Positions 36,488 through 47,977 of a DNA stretch of 64,000 nt are shown one piece after another. Each line of letters opens with the position of its first letter. Within the stretch, counting starts at the first letter, position 1. Both the position numbers and the translations under genes were made by a program. Source of the DNA: Lepas anatifera (Eukaryota > Arthropoda > Thecostraca > Lepadidae); NCBI GenBank assembly GCA_034440635.1, contig JAOTON010001685.1:4433001-4497000 (forward strand), given 5' to 3'. Under the pieces are notes generated by a model that had not been told where the DNA came from, made no database searches, and saw only the letters and a list, made by a program, of their open reading frames with translations.

Positions 36488-38940
36488 GTAATTGAGGCAA
36501 AGACTTTTGGCAGGACCTCTTGGCTTGTTCAATATTTGGCGCCACGATTGATGAGAGGGCAGAGACGGGGCAAGACGATTCATTTTTCGCGGGGCAGGTT
36601 GAAACATTGTTGCGGCCTACCCCCGCGCTTAGTTTTGTTTATGGGAAAATTGGGAAAATTGCCGCCCCCCCTTGGCTACGCCCCTGGAGGACGGATTATG
36701 TGTTGTCCCCGCTCCGCCCACCACTTTTCACGCAGCGTTCCATCACGCTGTCCCAAGCACTAAAACCATAGCGAATAACAAAGAGCGGGCTTCCTGAAAA
36801 CACACCAATTACAACTACAATTTCTTTCCGATACATAACTGTGGGTACAGCCGCCCAATTTGCTGGTCTCTTAGGGGCCCTTCACTAGCTCAGGGATCCC
36901 GAGATCAAGTCAGAAACCTTCTGCAAAATATATTTTCAGTGAAAATATACCTTTCCTGACGCATAGTCGTGACGGGAAGCCGTGGCGCTGCACCTGGTTC
37001 TTTTAACCCTCTACAAAGGAGATGCAAAGGGACAGAGGTCAAATTATGACTCAGCCGATCTCACAAATACCGCGAATAGAACTATCAGTACTCAGGTGGG
37101 AGTTGTTTGAACACCCCCTCGGGTTTTACCGGCGGCACGAAAAAAACGGCGGCGCGAAGTACTTGGCATACCTTATCCTTGATCACTTCCGCAGATTTCC
37201 CCAAAATTTTAAGGTTGGGTCATCTCAGGTCAGTCACCAGTGCAGGTTAAGTGATTTTACCTAAAACAAATGTTTAAGGTGTCATGAGTAAGAAAGGAGC
37301 GAATCTATCGGATTGAAACTGGATGCCACATAATGGGCCTACCGAGTACTACAACATGTATTCCGGGGATTTTTCATATCGATGACCTAAGGTCAGGTAC
37401 GGAGCATGACCTCTCCGTTGGAAATGCATGGGGAAAACAGATATTGGGCTGTATTTGTGTGGATAAAGCTGAGAATGCCTTCATATTCCCCAAATCACGG
37501 TATCCTGGGCTCCTTTCTAGGTTCCTGTTGCAATGTTTCACCTGTGACCTCTGAGAGGTCATCTGGGCTACTTAAGCATATTTTCAGACATGGGTCAATA
37601 ACTGTGCAGGAAATGACGATACAATTTTTATTTTGATACCATTACGTTGAGATTGCTACAACGAGTCGAATATCAGTCGACTATGAGTATCGAGTCGACT
37701 ATGCTGGATTAGATAGTGACCTTGACCTGATGTGTGACCTGATGTGCGTGATCAATGGTCGGGAATTATTGTCACCAGTTGAAAAAATATAAATCAAAAT
37801 CAACCGATTTATAATTTTACGAGCCCAAAAATGTGTCCGTGATTTACACCATCCACCAAAAGGTCCCAACGTTAACTGACAGCGATTTGATGAATTTCTC
37901 GTGAAATTCTTTTAAGTTTGTAATTTTGAAGTAATGTTTTGGTCGTTCCTTTTTCAAATATAATCACTTCTATTTCAAATTTCAAATTAAAGCAAATCTT
38001 TACCAATAATCCTTAGTACCAAGATCGAGATCACGAGAAGGTATCCCACCTCACATCGTGGGACTCCAACTGCCTTGAACCGGACCACATCGGCACGTCA
38101 AATTTTATTATTTACTGCTACAAAATAATAATCCAGAACTTATAAATCTCGGGGTTTTAGGGCACTTCAGCTGCTAGGGCTATATAGCGAACTTATCAAT
38201 TCCCATCCTGAAGGTACCGTAAAAAAAATATATCTTCACATTGGAGCGATCATTACAGTAAACCCAGGGACCTGTTGGCCTAGTGGTTCTTACTTCATTG
38301 CCAAACATTTCAGAATAAGACCCGTGATGAATAAGCAACCAACTGACTTAATTATGCAGCCGGATTAAACGTTTTCAAGGTTTAATTGGCCTCAAAATGG
38401 GTGTTGCATGCGAAATCCATAAAGTGAAGGATCCCGATATGTCCTAGCAAGTAAGCTCTTCAGCAGCAAACCGTTACAGTTAGAGACCTAATTTTTGTGT
38501 GTTTCTTTAACACATATTGAATAATGACATGACAAACAAAAACAGTAATCCGACAATAAACATCGACAAGAGAACTAATGGAAGCAATGTAAATAAGGAC
38601 AAAACTGCAAAATTTTGACTTTGCACGTGCATCACGTGGAAGCCGAGGGTAGGCCACCGGCCGGCTAAGGTTGTTTAAATTGACCAGTATCATGTGTACC
38701 TGCTTCCCAAAAATTATAGCCATTGGGACGATATTGCAGGCTCAACGCATCACAACGTTATGCTTTGAATCATCTGGTTTTTCTCTGGCACGTGGACTTT
38801 GCACCTCTGTTATGAAATATCCGCTCGGTAGATTTTTGCGGATTTTGGATATGTTACGCCCCTATCAATTGCGAACACAACTATGTATATTATAGGGGGC
38901 TAGAATTTTATGATATGTAAATGCTAACTTGACTGGACTA

Positions 38941-39540
38941 AAAGCCTCTTGGCTCCTGCTACTTCCTATCGTGATCGGGGAATCCTCGTAAGTCATTAAC
39001 TAATTCGGACCGGGAACTCATTAATCCAGCTTGATGGGGGAGGACGGTAGTCGCGGACAGGGCAAGGCCCAATAAACCAACGTTTGTAAAAAAGAACTGT
39101 GGAATCGACGGAGGATACGCGGATCCTGGGAGGTGGGGGGGGCAAGGGGGCACTTGCTCCCTCCGATTGACCCTCGCTGTCCCGCGAAATGGGCATGGCG
39201 CCCCCTCCCCCACTGAAAGGTCGATGGCGCCCCCTAAAATGTCGCTTTCCCCCAGGATGCGAGATCGACGCCCCCACAATATTATTTGACGCCCATCTGA
39301 TAGGTTTTGCCGTCAAGAAGTAGTGTCTTTTGATCCAGATTGCGCCCATAGATTATGTGATCCCCCTCCGATCGGCAATCCTGCATCCGCCTATGTGACG
39401 GACTGATACGCTAGTGCATTTGTATGGTACAGGAAAAATAACTACAACTGAACCAGCGTCAGTGCAAATTCATCAGTGAACCAATTGTTTTGAAGCTTCC
39501 TCCGTAGAAGACTCACGTGACTGAGTTCGAGCCCTTTCAA
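38941..39540. repeat. Transposon-derived fragments
   Basis: Contains GC-rich strings such as ACGCGGATCCTGGGAGGTGG that resemble the ends of hAT-type repeats elsewhere in the window. No complete element or gene. Confidence 0.35.
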
Positions 39541-39559
39541 CGTGGTGGCTGCGCGCCTT

Positions 39560-39700
39560 GGGGGCTTTACAACGTACCGACTGCTGAGATCATGCAGCGT
39601 CTCCAACTCTCGCCCTGTCAGGAGGGTGTTTTGGGAATCGGGAGGAGTTACGCAGGATACTCGCCCGGGGTTTGACCCGGGTGAAGAGCGTGGAAACCGA
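39560..39700 (-). repeat. SINE fragment sharing the SINE core
   Basis: On the - strand a B box-like CGGGTCAAACCCCGG is followed by a core resembling that of the tRNA-Arg SINEs (CCTGACAGGGCGAGAGTTGG, then CAGTCGGTACGTTGTAAA). The head differs, so this is another family with a shared central domain. Confidence 0.5.
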
Positions 39701-40252
39701 CCACGCATTCCCGACGCACCTGGATCCCCTAATGCGATGGTTTTCGGTCCAGAGCGGTGTTTTCCACCTCGCCATATTCACGAAACGTAGTTATAGGTAA
39801 GCTCTACGACTATTGACGGATGTAATGGGCACTGTATAGTCCAGGAGAGACGAATAGCGTTAACAAGTAGCCGGTGGCACGACCGCAATATCTTTTTACC
39901 TCTGCCTGTCTTATACCCCGAATGTTGCGATACCACGTTATCTGTGTTATGCAACCTATCTTATCAGGTGAACGCAGACACTTAAATTTGCATTCAATGG
40001 AGCGATGCAATGAACACCCCCCCATCCCCGTCCACCTGCAGCACTATCGACTGATCGCCAGCACGTCCCGGATCTGAACTCTGCACTAAAGATCCAGATC
40101 ACCGATGACCAGCCGAGTGCTGCTGAATTCCATCATCACAGGTCACTGCTGCGCAGCTTTACTGCTTCGGCAGCGTTAGAAGTTTTGTCATTGTCTGGTT
40201 TTGAATTATTACGATTGCATCTAATATTGTCAGTTTTTATTAGGTTTGCAGA

Positions 40253-40435
40253 CAGGGGCGTAGCCAAGGGGGGCGGCAGGAACAGCCGCCTCCCCCCCTG
40301 AGGGCCCAAAAGTCCCTCCTGAGGGCACGATTCTGTAACAAGCAGGGCCATTTTTACCCATCAGGGCCCTTTTAGCGCTGTCGCAGGGGCCATTTTTGGA
40401 GCGCCCCCCTGAGCGAAATCCTGGCTACGCCCCTG
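40253..40435. mobile_element. 183 bp hAT-type MITE
   Basis: Starts CAGGGGCGTAGCCA and ends TGGCTACGCCCCTG, flanked by a perfect 8 bp duplication TTTGCAGA (40245-40252 and 40436-40443). An 8 bp target duplication with CAGNG-type ends defines the hAT superfamily. No coding capacity. Confidence 0.9.
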
Positions 40436-40759
40436 TTTGCAGACGCCCTGTGATATTTTCTCCTCAAGTAAGCTTCCGCACCAATCATTATGACTGCTCC
40501 AGACCCTCTTTTGAAAACGCGAGAGGTTTTGGTGCATTGTGTTTTGTCAGAAAATACCCAGAAAAATGGAGCAAAATAATGTGACAGATGGGCCACAATT
40601 GTCCATCCACAGATTTCGACAATAATGAGACATTTGGTACAATAACTTGCATCATTTATCTTCGGTATTTTTCGCCAAAACACCAGAACACCAAAACCTC
40701 TCGCTTTTACAAACCGGACCTAGAACAAGCCCATTGCTAAGAACAACCTCAAAGCCCAT

Positions 40760-40945
40760 CTCTTGAAACGTGGCGAGCGGCGTTTCGTGCAGACCCGCCC
40801 CTCAGCCGACTGCCACCATTTGACCCGCCGGCGGCGGTCAGCTCTGGCCAGGCGTGCCGTCGCCGCCGCCCCATCCGCGGGCCAGCGCGGCCCTGCTGAT
40901 GGTTTCGTCACCACGCGGCGGCAACTACAGGCGTGGTCGGAGTAG
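40760..40945. other. GC-rich patch inside the long intron
   Basis: CG-rich block with short open frames on both strands (for example - strand from 40914). It might be an unrecognised exon or regulatory CpG patch. No splice-consistent assignment could be made. Confidence 0.2.
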
Positions 40946-41603
40946 CCGGCGGTCTACGGCTTCACCCGGATTGATTCATATCGGACATGTGGGTTACGGT
41001 CTGGGGTGCAAGGATCAGCCTGGGCACGTCAGTAATGGACGCGGGGTCTGGGGAGGGAGGGGAGGGGGGCAGTTCGCCTAGCTTTGCAAACGAGAGTGAT
41101 GTCTTCCTAACTTGAAGAATTTTCTTTCAAAAATATAAATTGCCAAAATTTTGGCCGTTTTGCCCCTTTACCCCTGGAGCAGTCTCACTTCCATCCACCA
41201 CTTTGTATATTCCTGGCTCTGAATTATGCCTAGTTTATCGTTGCTTGAGTAGCCAAACTTGAAGGGCAGTTCGGCACCTGAACTTATCCGGCCGCCCCTC
41301 TCAATTAAAATATGGTCATCCTCTTGATTCTCGATAATAAATAAGCATGGGAAAAACTAGCTAGAAAAAGACAGGTTAGCAACTGCTATGTTAGCAAAGT
41401 TCGAAACACTACCACTGGTGGCGGAACGGGGAGGGGCACCGGGGCACGGTGTCCCCCTTAAATCAGAAATTTTAACACTGACCCTTTGGCGTTGACTGGA
41501 AAGAAGTGTCCCCCTTAAATACGGACGTTCCGCCGTCACTGAACACTACCCCTGCACAGATGTCACGGTCGCGGAGGTCGTTTTCCCGGCATTGTCACGT
41601 TAC

Positions 41604-41810
41604 CTCCAGGTCGAAGTCGGAGTCGGCCTGATCGGAGGACTTGGGGCACGGCTTCAGGCTCGCGCACGGGTCCCGCCACGGCTTACTCTTCAGCGACAGC
41701 GTCCAGATCTCGTGCTTCAGCTCCATAATCTGACCACACACGCCAACATGACGACAGTCTGCTCTGGTTATGTCCACCATCCGGCTGCGAACGTTTAAAC
41801 AGCACTGCCT
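41604..41810 (-). CDS. Unrecognised protein gene, exon 4
   Basis: On the - strand, reads RQCCLNVRSRMVDITRADCR, then HVGVCGQIMELKHEIWTLSL, and ends DQADSDFDLE before a donor GAG-GTAACG (GT at 41603-41602). The acceptor is one of two tandem AGs (CAGACAG or GAGGCAG), both phase 0; the longer form is given. The Cys-rich start and basic, Trp-containing middle suggest a folded region. Phase 0 on both sides fits exon 3 upstream and the 19650-20606 exon downstream, but the latter is 21 kb away. No family recognised. Confidence 0.6.
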
Positions 41811-42251
41811 CTGTCTGTAGGCGGACCAGAAATGTAATCTTAAACGGTGTTTATCTGGCATTTCGCCTGAGCATGCACCACACAGCATAAAGCTGCTGTT
41901 TTTCTGATAAGAATATATAAATACTGCGTGAAAAATTAAATCTCGTTTAAGGTAATGCACGACCCAAAGCCTTTTGGTACAATGTGTCCATAATAGCTTT
42001 GATTAATTGTTAGACCAGCCTCTAACCATGTACTGTTAATATCCTCTTCTTCGCGTGAGGATTTCTACATCACAGCTTTGAATGACACATAATCGGCATG
42101 CACCGTTGCATGCATCCAACGGTGTGCTCAGCACCACAATCCCTGCTCAACAGCAGGTTTCAGCTGACAGCGTGGCACACTGGCACGCAGTATGGAGTCC
42201 TCGCAACTCTTTATCCCCGCCACACCGCCGCCCACGGCGAGGCCGCGTCAC

Positions 42252-42335
42252 CTGTGTTTTCTGACAGCTGATGGTGTTCATGAGGTTCTCAATCTCCAGT
42301 GCGTCATCCAACCGCTTATCGTGCGGAGCGATGCC
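42252..42335 (-). CDS. Unrecognised protein gene, exon 3
   Basis: 84 bp - strand exon with acceptor CTGATCCTGCCCCAG and donor ACACAG-GTGACG, phase 0 at both ends. It encodes GIAPHDKRLDDALEIENLMN, then TISCQKTQ. It looks like part of a helical segment. It connects exon 2 (42839-42987) to exon 4 (41604-41810) with consistent phases. Confidence 0.6.
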
Positions 42336-42838
42336 CTGGGGCAGGATCAGACACGATGTTAGCCATAATGACGGCACCTACGCTGCTGAGGCATAATTAT
42401 TTTGGCTTGGGGCGCGTCAACGGTAAAATCATATCGCTGACTGTAAGACAGTCACATAGTATTATCGTACAAGCTGTTAGAACCAATGAGTACCATTGCT
42501 GCCCACACAACCTTCTGACGATGTACCACAAGCTTCAGAAGACTATAGGAGTAAATTGTTGTTGTTGAAGCTGGCGGTACAGTTTTAAAAGTACAGTCGG
42601 TTGTAATAATGGTTCCATTTTGTACCGGTATAGCAAATGATGGCATATTAGGTGATATGGCAACAAGTGGTGCACTGGTCCGTAAGTCCATTACTTAGTT
42701 GCCCCTCACAAACCATCATTAAAGTGAAGTTCAATGATTCAGCCCGGAAAACGTCTTAGTCGGGTAAATTCTATTCCTCTCGACGCCAATAAAAGCCACG
42801 CCAAACTGTCGGCAGGCCCTGAGATCTGCAGCACCCAC

Positions 42839-42987
42839 CGCCTTGCGGACGAAGTTGAGGCCCTTGTCCAGGTGTCGCTTCTCGTCCTTGAGCATGTCGA
42901 TGACGCCTACTTTGTCGGTGTTGAGCCGCACGATCGCCAGCAGCTCCTCCCGCGTGAGGGCGATCCGCCTCTGCCGAGCACAGTCGC
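42839..42987 (-). CDS. Unrecognised protein gene, exon 2
   Basis: 149 bp - strand exon. The acceptor is GAGTCTCACCAG; the first two bases (GC) complete a codon begun by exon 1 (A+GC, Ser). The donor is AAGGCG-GTGGGT, phase 0. It encodes RRIALTREELLAIVRLNTDK, then VGVIDMLKDEKRHLDKGLNF. The heptad-like hydrophobic spacing suggests alpha-helix or short coiled coil. GC-rich third positions contrast with flanking introns. Confidence 0.65.
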
Positions 42988-43369
42988 CTGGTGAGACTCT
43001 GACCCTGCTGACCGCCTGATGGAACGCACAGCAGGGTGAAGAATCGGGATGGTTTTCAAAAGGGCTTATCCGGATTCACCATCGGAAATATCGCTGAACG
43101 AGGCCGGAGTGGGCGGAAATGAAGGGTGCATATGCCTGTATAACTGATGACACAGGTTTCTGGTAATACCCTTTATCTTAATATCGTATTAACATGGACA
43201 TTCTCTTGAATTTAAGGGGTAGGTACTGGCGTACAAGTGTGAAATATTGAGGTAAGGTGCAAATAATTGTATTCAAAATTACTGCTTTCAATTGAAGGGC
43301 CCTGCAAAAAGCCAGCGAAAGCTATGTATTATGTATAATGGCCACATATTTGCACTGAACTTAACTGGC

Positions 43370-43490
43370 TCTGTTTGAAGTTGAGAGGTGAAACACCAAG
43401 ATCTTGCTTATAAACTAAAAAGGAGTCGGGAGAAAAAGGGGGTGGATCGCAACATAGCTTTTCCCCGAGCTTGTCCGTTGGGGGGGGTAA
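43370..43490. repeat. Repeat shared with 60950-61080
   Basis: The block around CTGTTTGAAGTTGAGAG and TCTTGCTTATAAACTAA, continuing to a CCCCGAGCTT string, is repeated near 60955-61075 inside the 521 bp hAT-type element. This is therefore a fragment of the same family. Confidence 0.6.
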
Positions 43491-43704
43491 ATGCGGGGGG
43501 GGTAAAAAAGGCTGTACCTACACACTGAAAAGGACTGACTGCACACTGTAAATATGTACCTGATGGAAACCAAAGTTTAGTGGAAATGTGTCCTACGATC
43601 TCCTCCCAAAGCTTGAATAATGCAATTTTCAGTCGGGTTTCGGCCTTTGCTTTGTATTTCAAAAGTCATATGGAACGAGAGGGAGACGAAATACAGCAAC
43701 ATTA

Positions 43705-43777
43705 TGGAGCTGCGGGGTATCGATCCCCGTAACTCTCACATGCTAAGCGAGCGCTCTACCAGTTGATCTACAGCCCC
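43705..43777 (-). tRNA. tRNA-Ala (AGC)
   Basis: 73 nt cloverleaf on the - strand: acceptor GGGGCTG pairs with CAGCTCC, anticodon stem CTCGC/GTGAG, loop TTAGCAT (anticodon AGC), T arm CGGGG-ATCGATA-CCCCG, discriminator A. The D stem has one mismatch (GATC against GAGC). There is no intron, and the CCA end is not encoded, as expected in eukaryotes. Nearly identical to the copy at 51253. Confidence 0.88.
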
Positions 43778-43959
43778 TGTTAGTTATACGCAGTTATCTA
43801 CTTAGCTTGTCTACAATCATACATTTATACCGAGCCAATGATATATTTAGCGTCATAGGTTTGTTCTCTCAAAACACTTGGATGCACCCTCTTGATGAAG
43901 CAGGATTCCCAAAATACATCCTTCTTATCTCAATCAGGCATTCTATATCCCGTACTCAC

Positions 43960-44125
43960 TAGCAGTAAGGCTGCGAATGAGCGGCGTTGCATCCTGCCCC
44001 TCCCCTTCCCCACTTTCAGTCACCAGGCGCCTCAGGGCGTTTACCGCGGCGGCTGCCCTGACCCCTGACCCCGAGCACGCGCTCTCGCTCGGGTAAGAAT
44101 GGGAGTGCTTGTTTTCTGCTGCCAT
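43960..44125 (-). CDS. Unrecognised protein gene, exon 1 with start codon
   Basis: ATG at 44125-44123 opens the frame MAAENKHSHSYPSESACSGS, then VNALRRLVTESGEGEGQDAT. It runs to a strong donor (GCTA-GTGAGTACG, GT at 43959-43958) in phase 1, which exon 2 completes. The start is chosen because it is the first ATG of a frame that joins exon 2 in phase; the Kozak context is only moderate. The full model of five exons encodes about 520 residues. No signal peptide or membrane segment is visible in this part. Confidence 0.5.
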
Positions 44126-44139
44126 TGAATGAAACGACG

Positions 44140-44720
44140 CTACTTATGTCGCAGAGCTCAAGCTAGGTGATCAATGCGGAAAAGTACTATTAAAACTGAT
44201 TTTAAACGTAGCAGCAGCACGCCATACGTCGTCACTGAAGTTTTGTTTTCAAGGCTTGTCTGAGTACAAATTGGGAGAGGTACAGCGTACTGGCCTCGTG
44301 CTGTTCCGCACTGGGGTTGTGTGCACAATGCTCAGAGCAAGCCGATAATTCAAAGGCAGATTCATAGATACCTTTTTCAATTTCAAATGAAACTTACCAA
44401 ATGTTTCGAACACGTGTCAGGGCAGGATCAGCGTAGTACAATTTTCTCTGATTACAGATTTCAGGAAAAATGCCAGAGAATGCTGAAGAAATATAACGTT
44501 TCAAAGGAACAATAATATGGCCCTTCAAGCGTTCTTCAAAGACAACTTTAAATTTCAGTGCACCAGCCCATATTATCCGAGGGCCGGATCCAGGGGTGGG
44601 GGGTGTAGTCCGGACATGACCCCAAGAGAAAGAAAGAAGCTCGTCTTAAGTTATTTCATTTATAAGCTTCGAAAATAGAGAGACGGCGGAGTCAGGGAGA
44701 GACGAATCTTGTCATTAGGC
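44140..44720. other. No gene recognised; transposon end near 44583
   Basis: Upstream flank of exon 1 of the - strand gene and so possibly its promoter, although no CpG island or TATA box stands out. A GGATCCAGGGGTGGGGGG string at about 44586 looks like a hAT-type terminus. Confidence 0.35.
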
Positions 44721-44734
44721 GGGGTCGTATAAGT

Positions 44735-45385
44735 GTGACACAGACTTTCGAACGTCAGTTACAGACTGAGCTGACAGCTAACGACGGACGAGGCGGCCGG
44801 GCTGCTGGCGGGGGCCCCGCAGCCGCTCGGGCCCGGTCGGTCGCTGATCCGGTCGGCTTGGGGAGCCGGGATGCAGCGGGTGGGTCACGGCCGGATCAGA
44901 CTGTGATTTCTTCCTGCCCAGCATGGGAGGGTCACGGCGGAGCGGGGATTCTGGATCAGGTGGCCTCATTGCCGGGGTCTGGACAGTGTGACAGGGCGGG
45001 GCCTGCTTCTGGGCAGGTCTATAGTGAGACAGCTGTAAAAACTGTCGAGACTGGGGAGGTGATTGGAGGTAGGACCCTTGCTGGAGAGCAGAGTGCTCAT
45101 CGTCCGGAGGTACGGGCTCAGGATCGAGCCGGAACGGGCAATGGGTCGCTGCAGCTGTCAGAAGATGTGAGTCGGGCTAGACCGCCCACAATAGCTGGGT
45201 TACCGGGCGTTCGTTCAGGTTCCAGAGATCATGACGCTCCCCTCACTGTGCATGCTGCTTCAGATGCAACAGGGGGAAATATTGGAGAAGCATTCAGAGG
45301 TGGGGTGGACACTGTCGACAGATCTGGGGGAGAATTCTCATCCCAGCAGTCTGACGGCGAGCAGAGAGGGGAAGGGAGGGTTTAG
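44735..45385 (+). CDS. Possible ORF1 or 5' region of CR1-like LINE
   Basis: A 216-codon open frame just upstream of the endonuclease of the CR1-like element. It is Gly/Ala/Arg/Ser-rich (for example RGGRAAGGGPAAARARS) with no zinc knuckle, RRM or esterase motif. The position fits ORF1 of a non-LTR element, but the composition may reflect a GC-rich 5' UTR. The 5' end of the element is not defined. Confidence 0.4.
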   Translation: MTQTFERQLQTELTANDGRGGRAAGGGPAAARARSVADPVGLGSRDAAGGSRPDQTVISSCPAWEGHGGAGILDQVASLPGSGQCDRAGPASGQVYSETAVKTVETGEVIGGRTLAGEQSAHRPEVRAQDRAGTGNGSLQLSEDVSRARPPTIAGLPGVRSGSRDHDAPLTVHAASDATGGNIGEAFRGGVDTVDRSGGEFSSQQSDGEQRGEGRV

Positions 45386-45430
45386 CACCCTATGCAGCAT
45401 CCTGCTTGACTACCCAACCAGCACATAGTA

Positions 45431-46976
45431 ATGAATGGGATGAAAATATTGTACACAAATTGTGACCAATTTTTTAATAAGAGAGATGACCTGATTATGA
45501 CTATCGCTGGAGACCGAGTGGATATCATCCTTCTGACTGAAGTGATCCCCAAAGCACAGTCCATACCACTTTCTCATGCTCTTTTTCCATACCAGGATAT
45601 GTACTTTACACGAATTTCGACCCAACACTATCTAACTTGGGTGGCAGTGGCCTCAGAGGAATCTCCATATTAGCGAGAGACACCCTGCAAGTTTCAGAAT
45701 ATAGGCCGGAAGGCCATATTGGTAGTGTTATGGAGCATCTATGGATTCAGTTGAAGTTAAAGGGAGGAGATCGATTGCGGATTGGATGTATTTACCGAAG
45801 TCCATCCACTAATGGAGCAAACTGTCTCACAGACTCAAGAGACATCTTCAGACTGACCCTCTATGGGTCACATGTCTTCATAGCTGGAGACTTCAATTTC
45901 CCTCAGATCGATTGGGAGTCTGGTATTTCTCACGCTTCATCTTCACACATTTCTCATGGATTTATTGATATTACACAGGATGTTTTTCTGTTTCAACACG
46001 TTACACAGCCCAAATGCTGCAGATATGGAGTTGCACCAAGCACTCTCGATCTGGTGTTCACCAACGAACCTGACATGTTATCCTTAATTGAGTATTGTCC
46101 AGGTTTGGGTAAAAGCGATCATGTTGTATTGAAGTGCGAAATCATCTGCTACACAGAGACTTCAATACCCCGACCGGAGAAACGGAACTATCACAGAGCG
46201 AATTTTACTCGGTTGGGCAACATGATAGGCTCCTTCGATTGGAACAATTTTCATGGACTCGAACTTGACCAGGCCTATGAACATCTACTCAGGGCCGTTG
46301 ATAGATACGTACAAGTATGTGTACCCACCTACAAAGTAAGGACAAGTAGAAACATATACATGACTCCAGCGGCATTGAGGCTGAAAACGAAGAAAAATAA
46401 AGCTTGGGCCCGTTACAGACACTCGCAGAGCGAAATCGAAAGCAGATTGAATTTTGCTAGGTACTCTGAAGTGAGTAACGAACTCCGTTCGCTAACTAGA
46501 GAACTTACCAGAGACGCCGAGTTGCGAGTGATTAGTTGTCTGAAGGACAATGTCAAGCCCTTTTGGCTCCACGTCAACTCTAGGATAAAGACGAAGTCCA
46601 GGGTGGATGCGTTGATGGATGGTGATGGTGTCCTCCAGCATGATAGCCCAAAGAAGGCTAACATTCTCAACAGTTTCTTTTCATCGGTGTTTACCTGTGA
46701 AAAACTAGACGATATGCCTACTTTTCAGCAGCGCTGTGAAGCAGACAGCCTTTGCGACATTGTGATCACCCCTCAAATCGTAAGGCAAAAACTTCGCGAG
46801 CTAAAAGCTTCCAGTGCACCAGGTCCAGATAACCACCACCCAAGCATTCTGCGATATGCAGCAGATCAGTTAGCGTATCCTCTGGCTACATTGTACCGTA
46901 GATCTGTTGATGAGGGTGTTCTTCCATGTCAGTGGAAGCAAGGTTCGGTAGTTCCCATTTTCAAAAGAGGAGCGAA
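45431..46976 (+). pseudogene. CR1-like LINE, endonuclease and start of RT
   Basis: ORF2 of a non-LTR retrotransposon. APE-type endonuclease motifs follow in order: KILYTNCDQFFNK, DIILLTE, RIGCIYRSP, FIAGDFNFPQIDWE, STLDLVFTNE and GKSDHVVL. There is a frameshift at about 45600-45660. Next comes the spacer and the start of reverse transcriptase (ASSAPGPDNHHPSIL, then WKQGSVVPIFKRG). The frame is cut at 46976 by insertion of another LINE and resumes at 49174. These enzymes nick target DNA and prime reverse transcription. Dead as it stands. Confidence 0.9.
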
Positions 46977-47012
46977 ACAGGACCCTGGAAACTATAGCAC
47001 TCTTTTTTTGAC

Positions 47013-47954
47013 ATGGAAAAGGCGTACGACACGGCGTGGCGCCACGCAATCCTCCAAAAGTTGCGGCGGGCCGGAGTCAAAGGTCATATGGGTTACTTCC
47101 TGGAAAACTTTGTTAGAAATCGATACTTTCGAGTTAGAGTCGGCAACTGCCTGTCTAGGAGGTTTCAACAGCTGAGTGGGGTGCCACAGGGTAGTGTTTT
47201 AAGCGTGACACTCTTTGGTGTTTTAATCAACGACATATGTGACACAATACCCCCGTCCATAGACCGATCGCTCTTTGTCGACGATTTCGCCGTATGGGTA
47301 ACCACATCCACTACTATATCTGCGCAGCGCCAGCTGCAGATGTGTATTGATCGCCTGACCGATTGGAGCCTCCTGAATGGGTTTAAGTTCTCAACGGACA
47401 AAACTACGTGTGTCCACTTCTGCCGCAGGACTCGACATTGTCCGGAGACATCACTGCGTCTATACGGAAGACGTATTCCGATCGCCGACACGATGAGATT
47501 CCTTGGTTTCATCTTTGACAAACGTCTCACGTACTCTCCACATATTTCATCTCTTAAAGACAAATGTTCTGGCCGCATGAACGTCATAAAGATGATCTCT
47601 CGTACTTCCTACGGTGGGGACCGAATATCCATTCTGCGACTATATCATGCATTGATAAGATCTGTATTTGATTACGCATCGGTGGTGTACGATGGTGCAC
47701 TGACGAGCACGAAGCAACCCCTAGACGCTGTCCACCACGCGTGTGTGCGTATCGCAACGGGCGCCTTCCGGACGTCACGAAGAGCGAGCCTCTTAGTAGA
47801 GGCTAACGAGCCTCCGCTTGAACTGAGACGAAGTCTACTCGCTCTTACATATGCAAGTAGAATCCGCCAGTACCCAACCCATCCTACATACAAGTGGATC
47901 TTTGATAACACACTGACAGAACTTTTACAACCGTTAGACAAAGCTCCTCCTTAG
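47013..47954 (+). pseudogene. LINE reverse transcriptase, 5' truncated
   Basis: Begins at MEKAYDTAWRHAILQKLRR (RT motif A). The RT core motif GVPQGSVLS and the catalytic motif LFVDDFAVW (FVDD in place of the usual F/YADD) follow, then a thumb region with GFKFSTDKTTCVHF. Fingers and endonuclease are missing through 5' truncation. The frame ends at TAG 47952-47954 and the reading continues in another frame with RNase H. Confidence 0.92.
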
Positions 47955-47977
47955 CTTTATGCACCCGAGTTGCGCAC

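Larger units (their letters stand above)
32930..38938. mobile_element. 5 kb TA-flanked inverted-terminus element, copy E2
   Basis: 6009 bp, same orientation and ends as E1, flanked by TA at 32928-32929 and 38939-38940. Removing a SINE (33625-33805) and an 833 bp MITE (34826-35658) with their target duplications leaves about 4.98 kb that aligns with E1 at high identity by eye. Because the outer flanks of E1 and E2 differ, this is a second transposition and not a segmental duplication. Confidence 0.88.
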
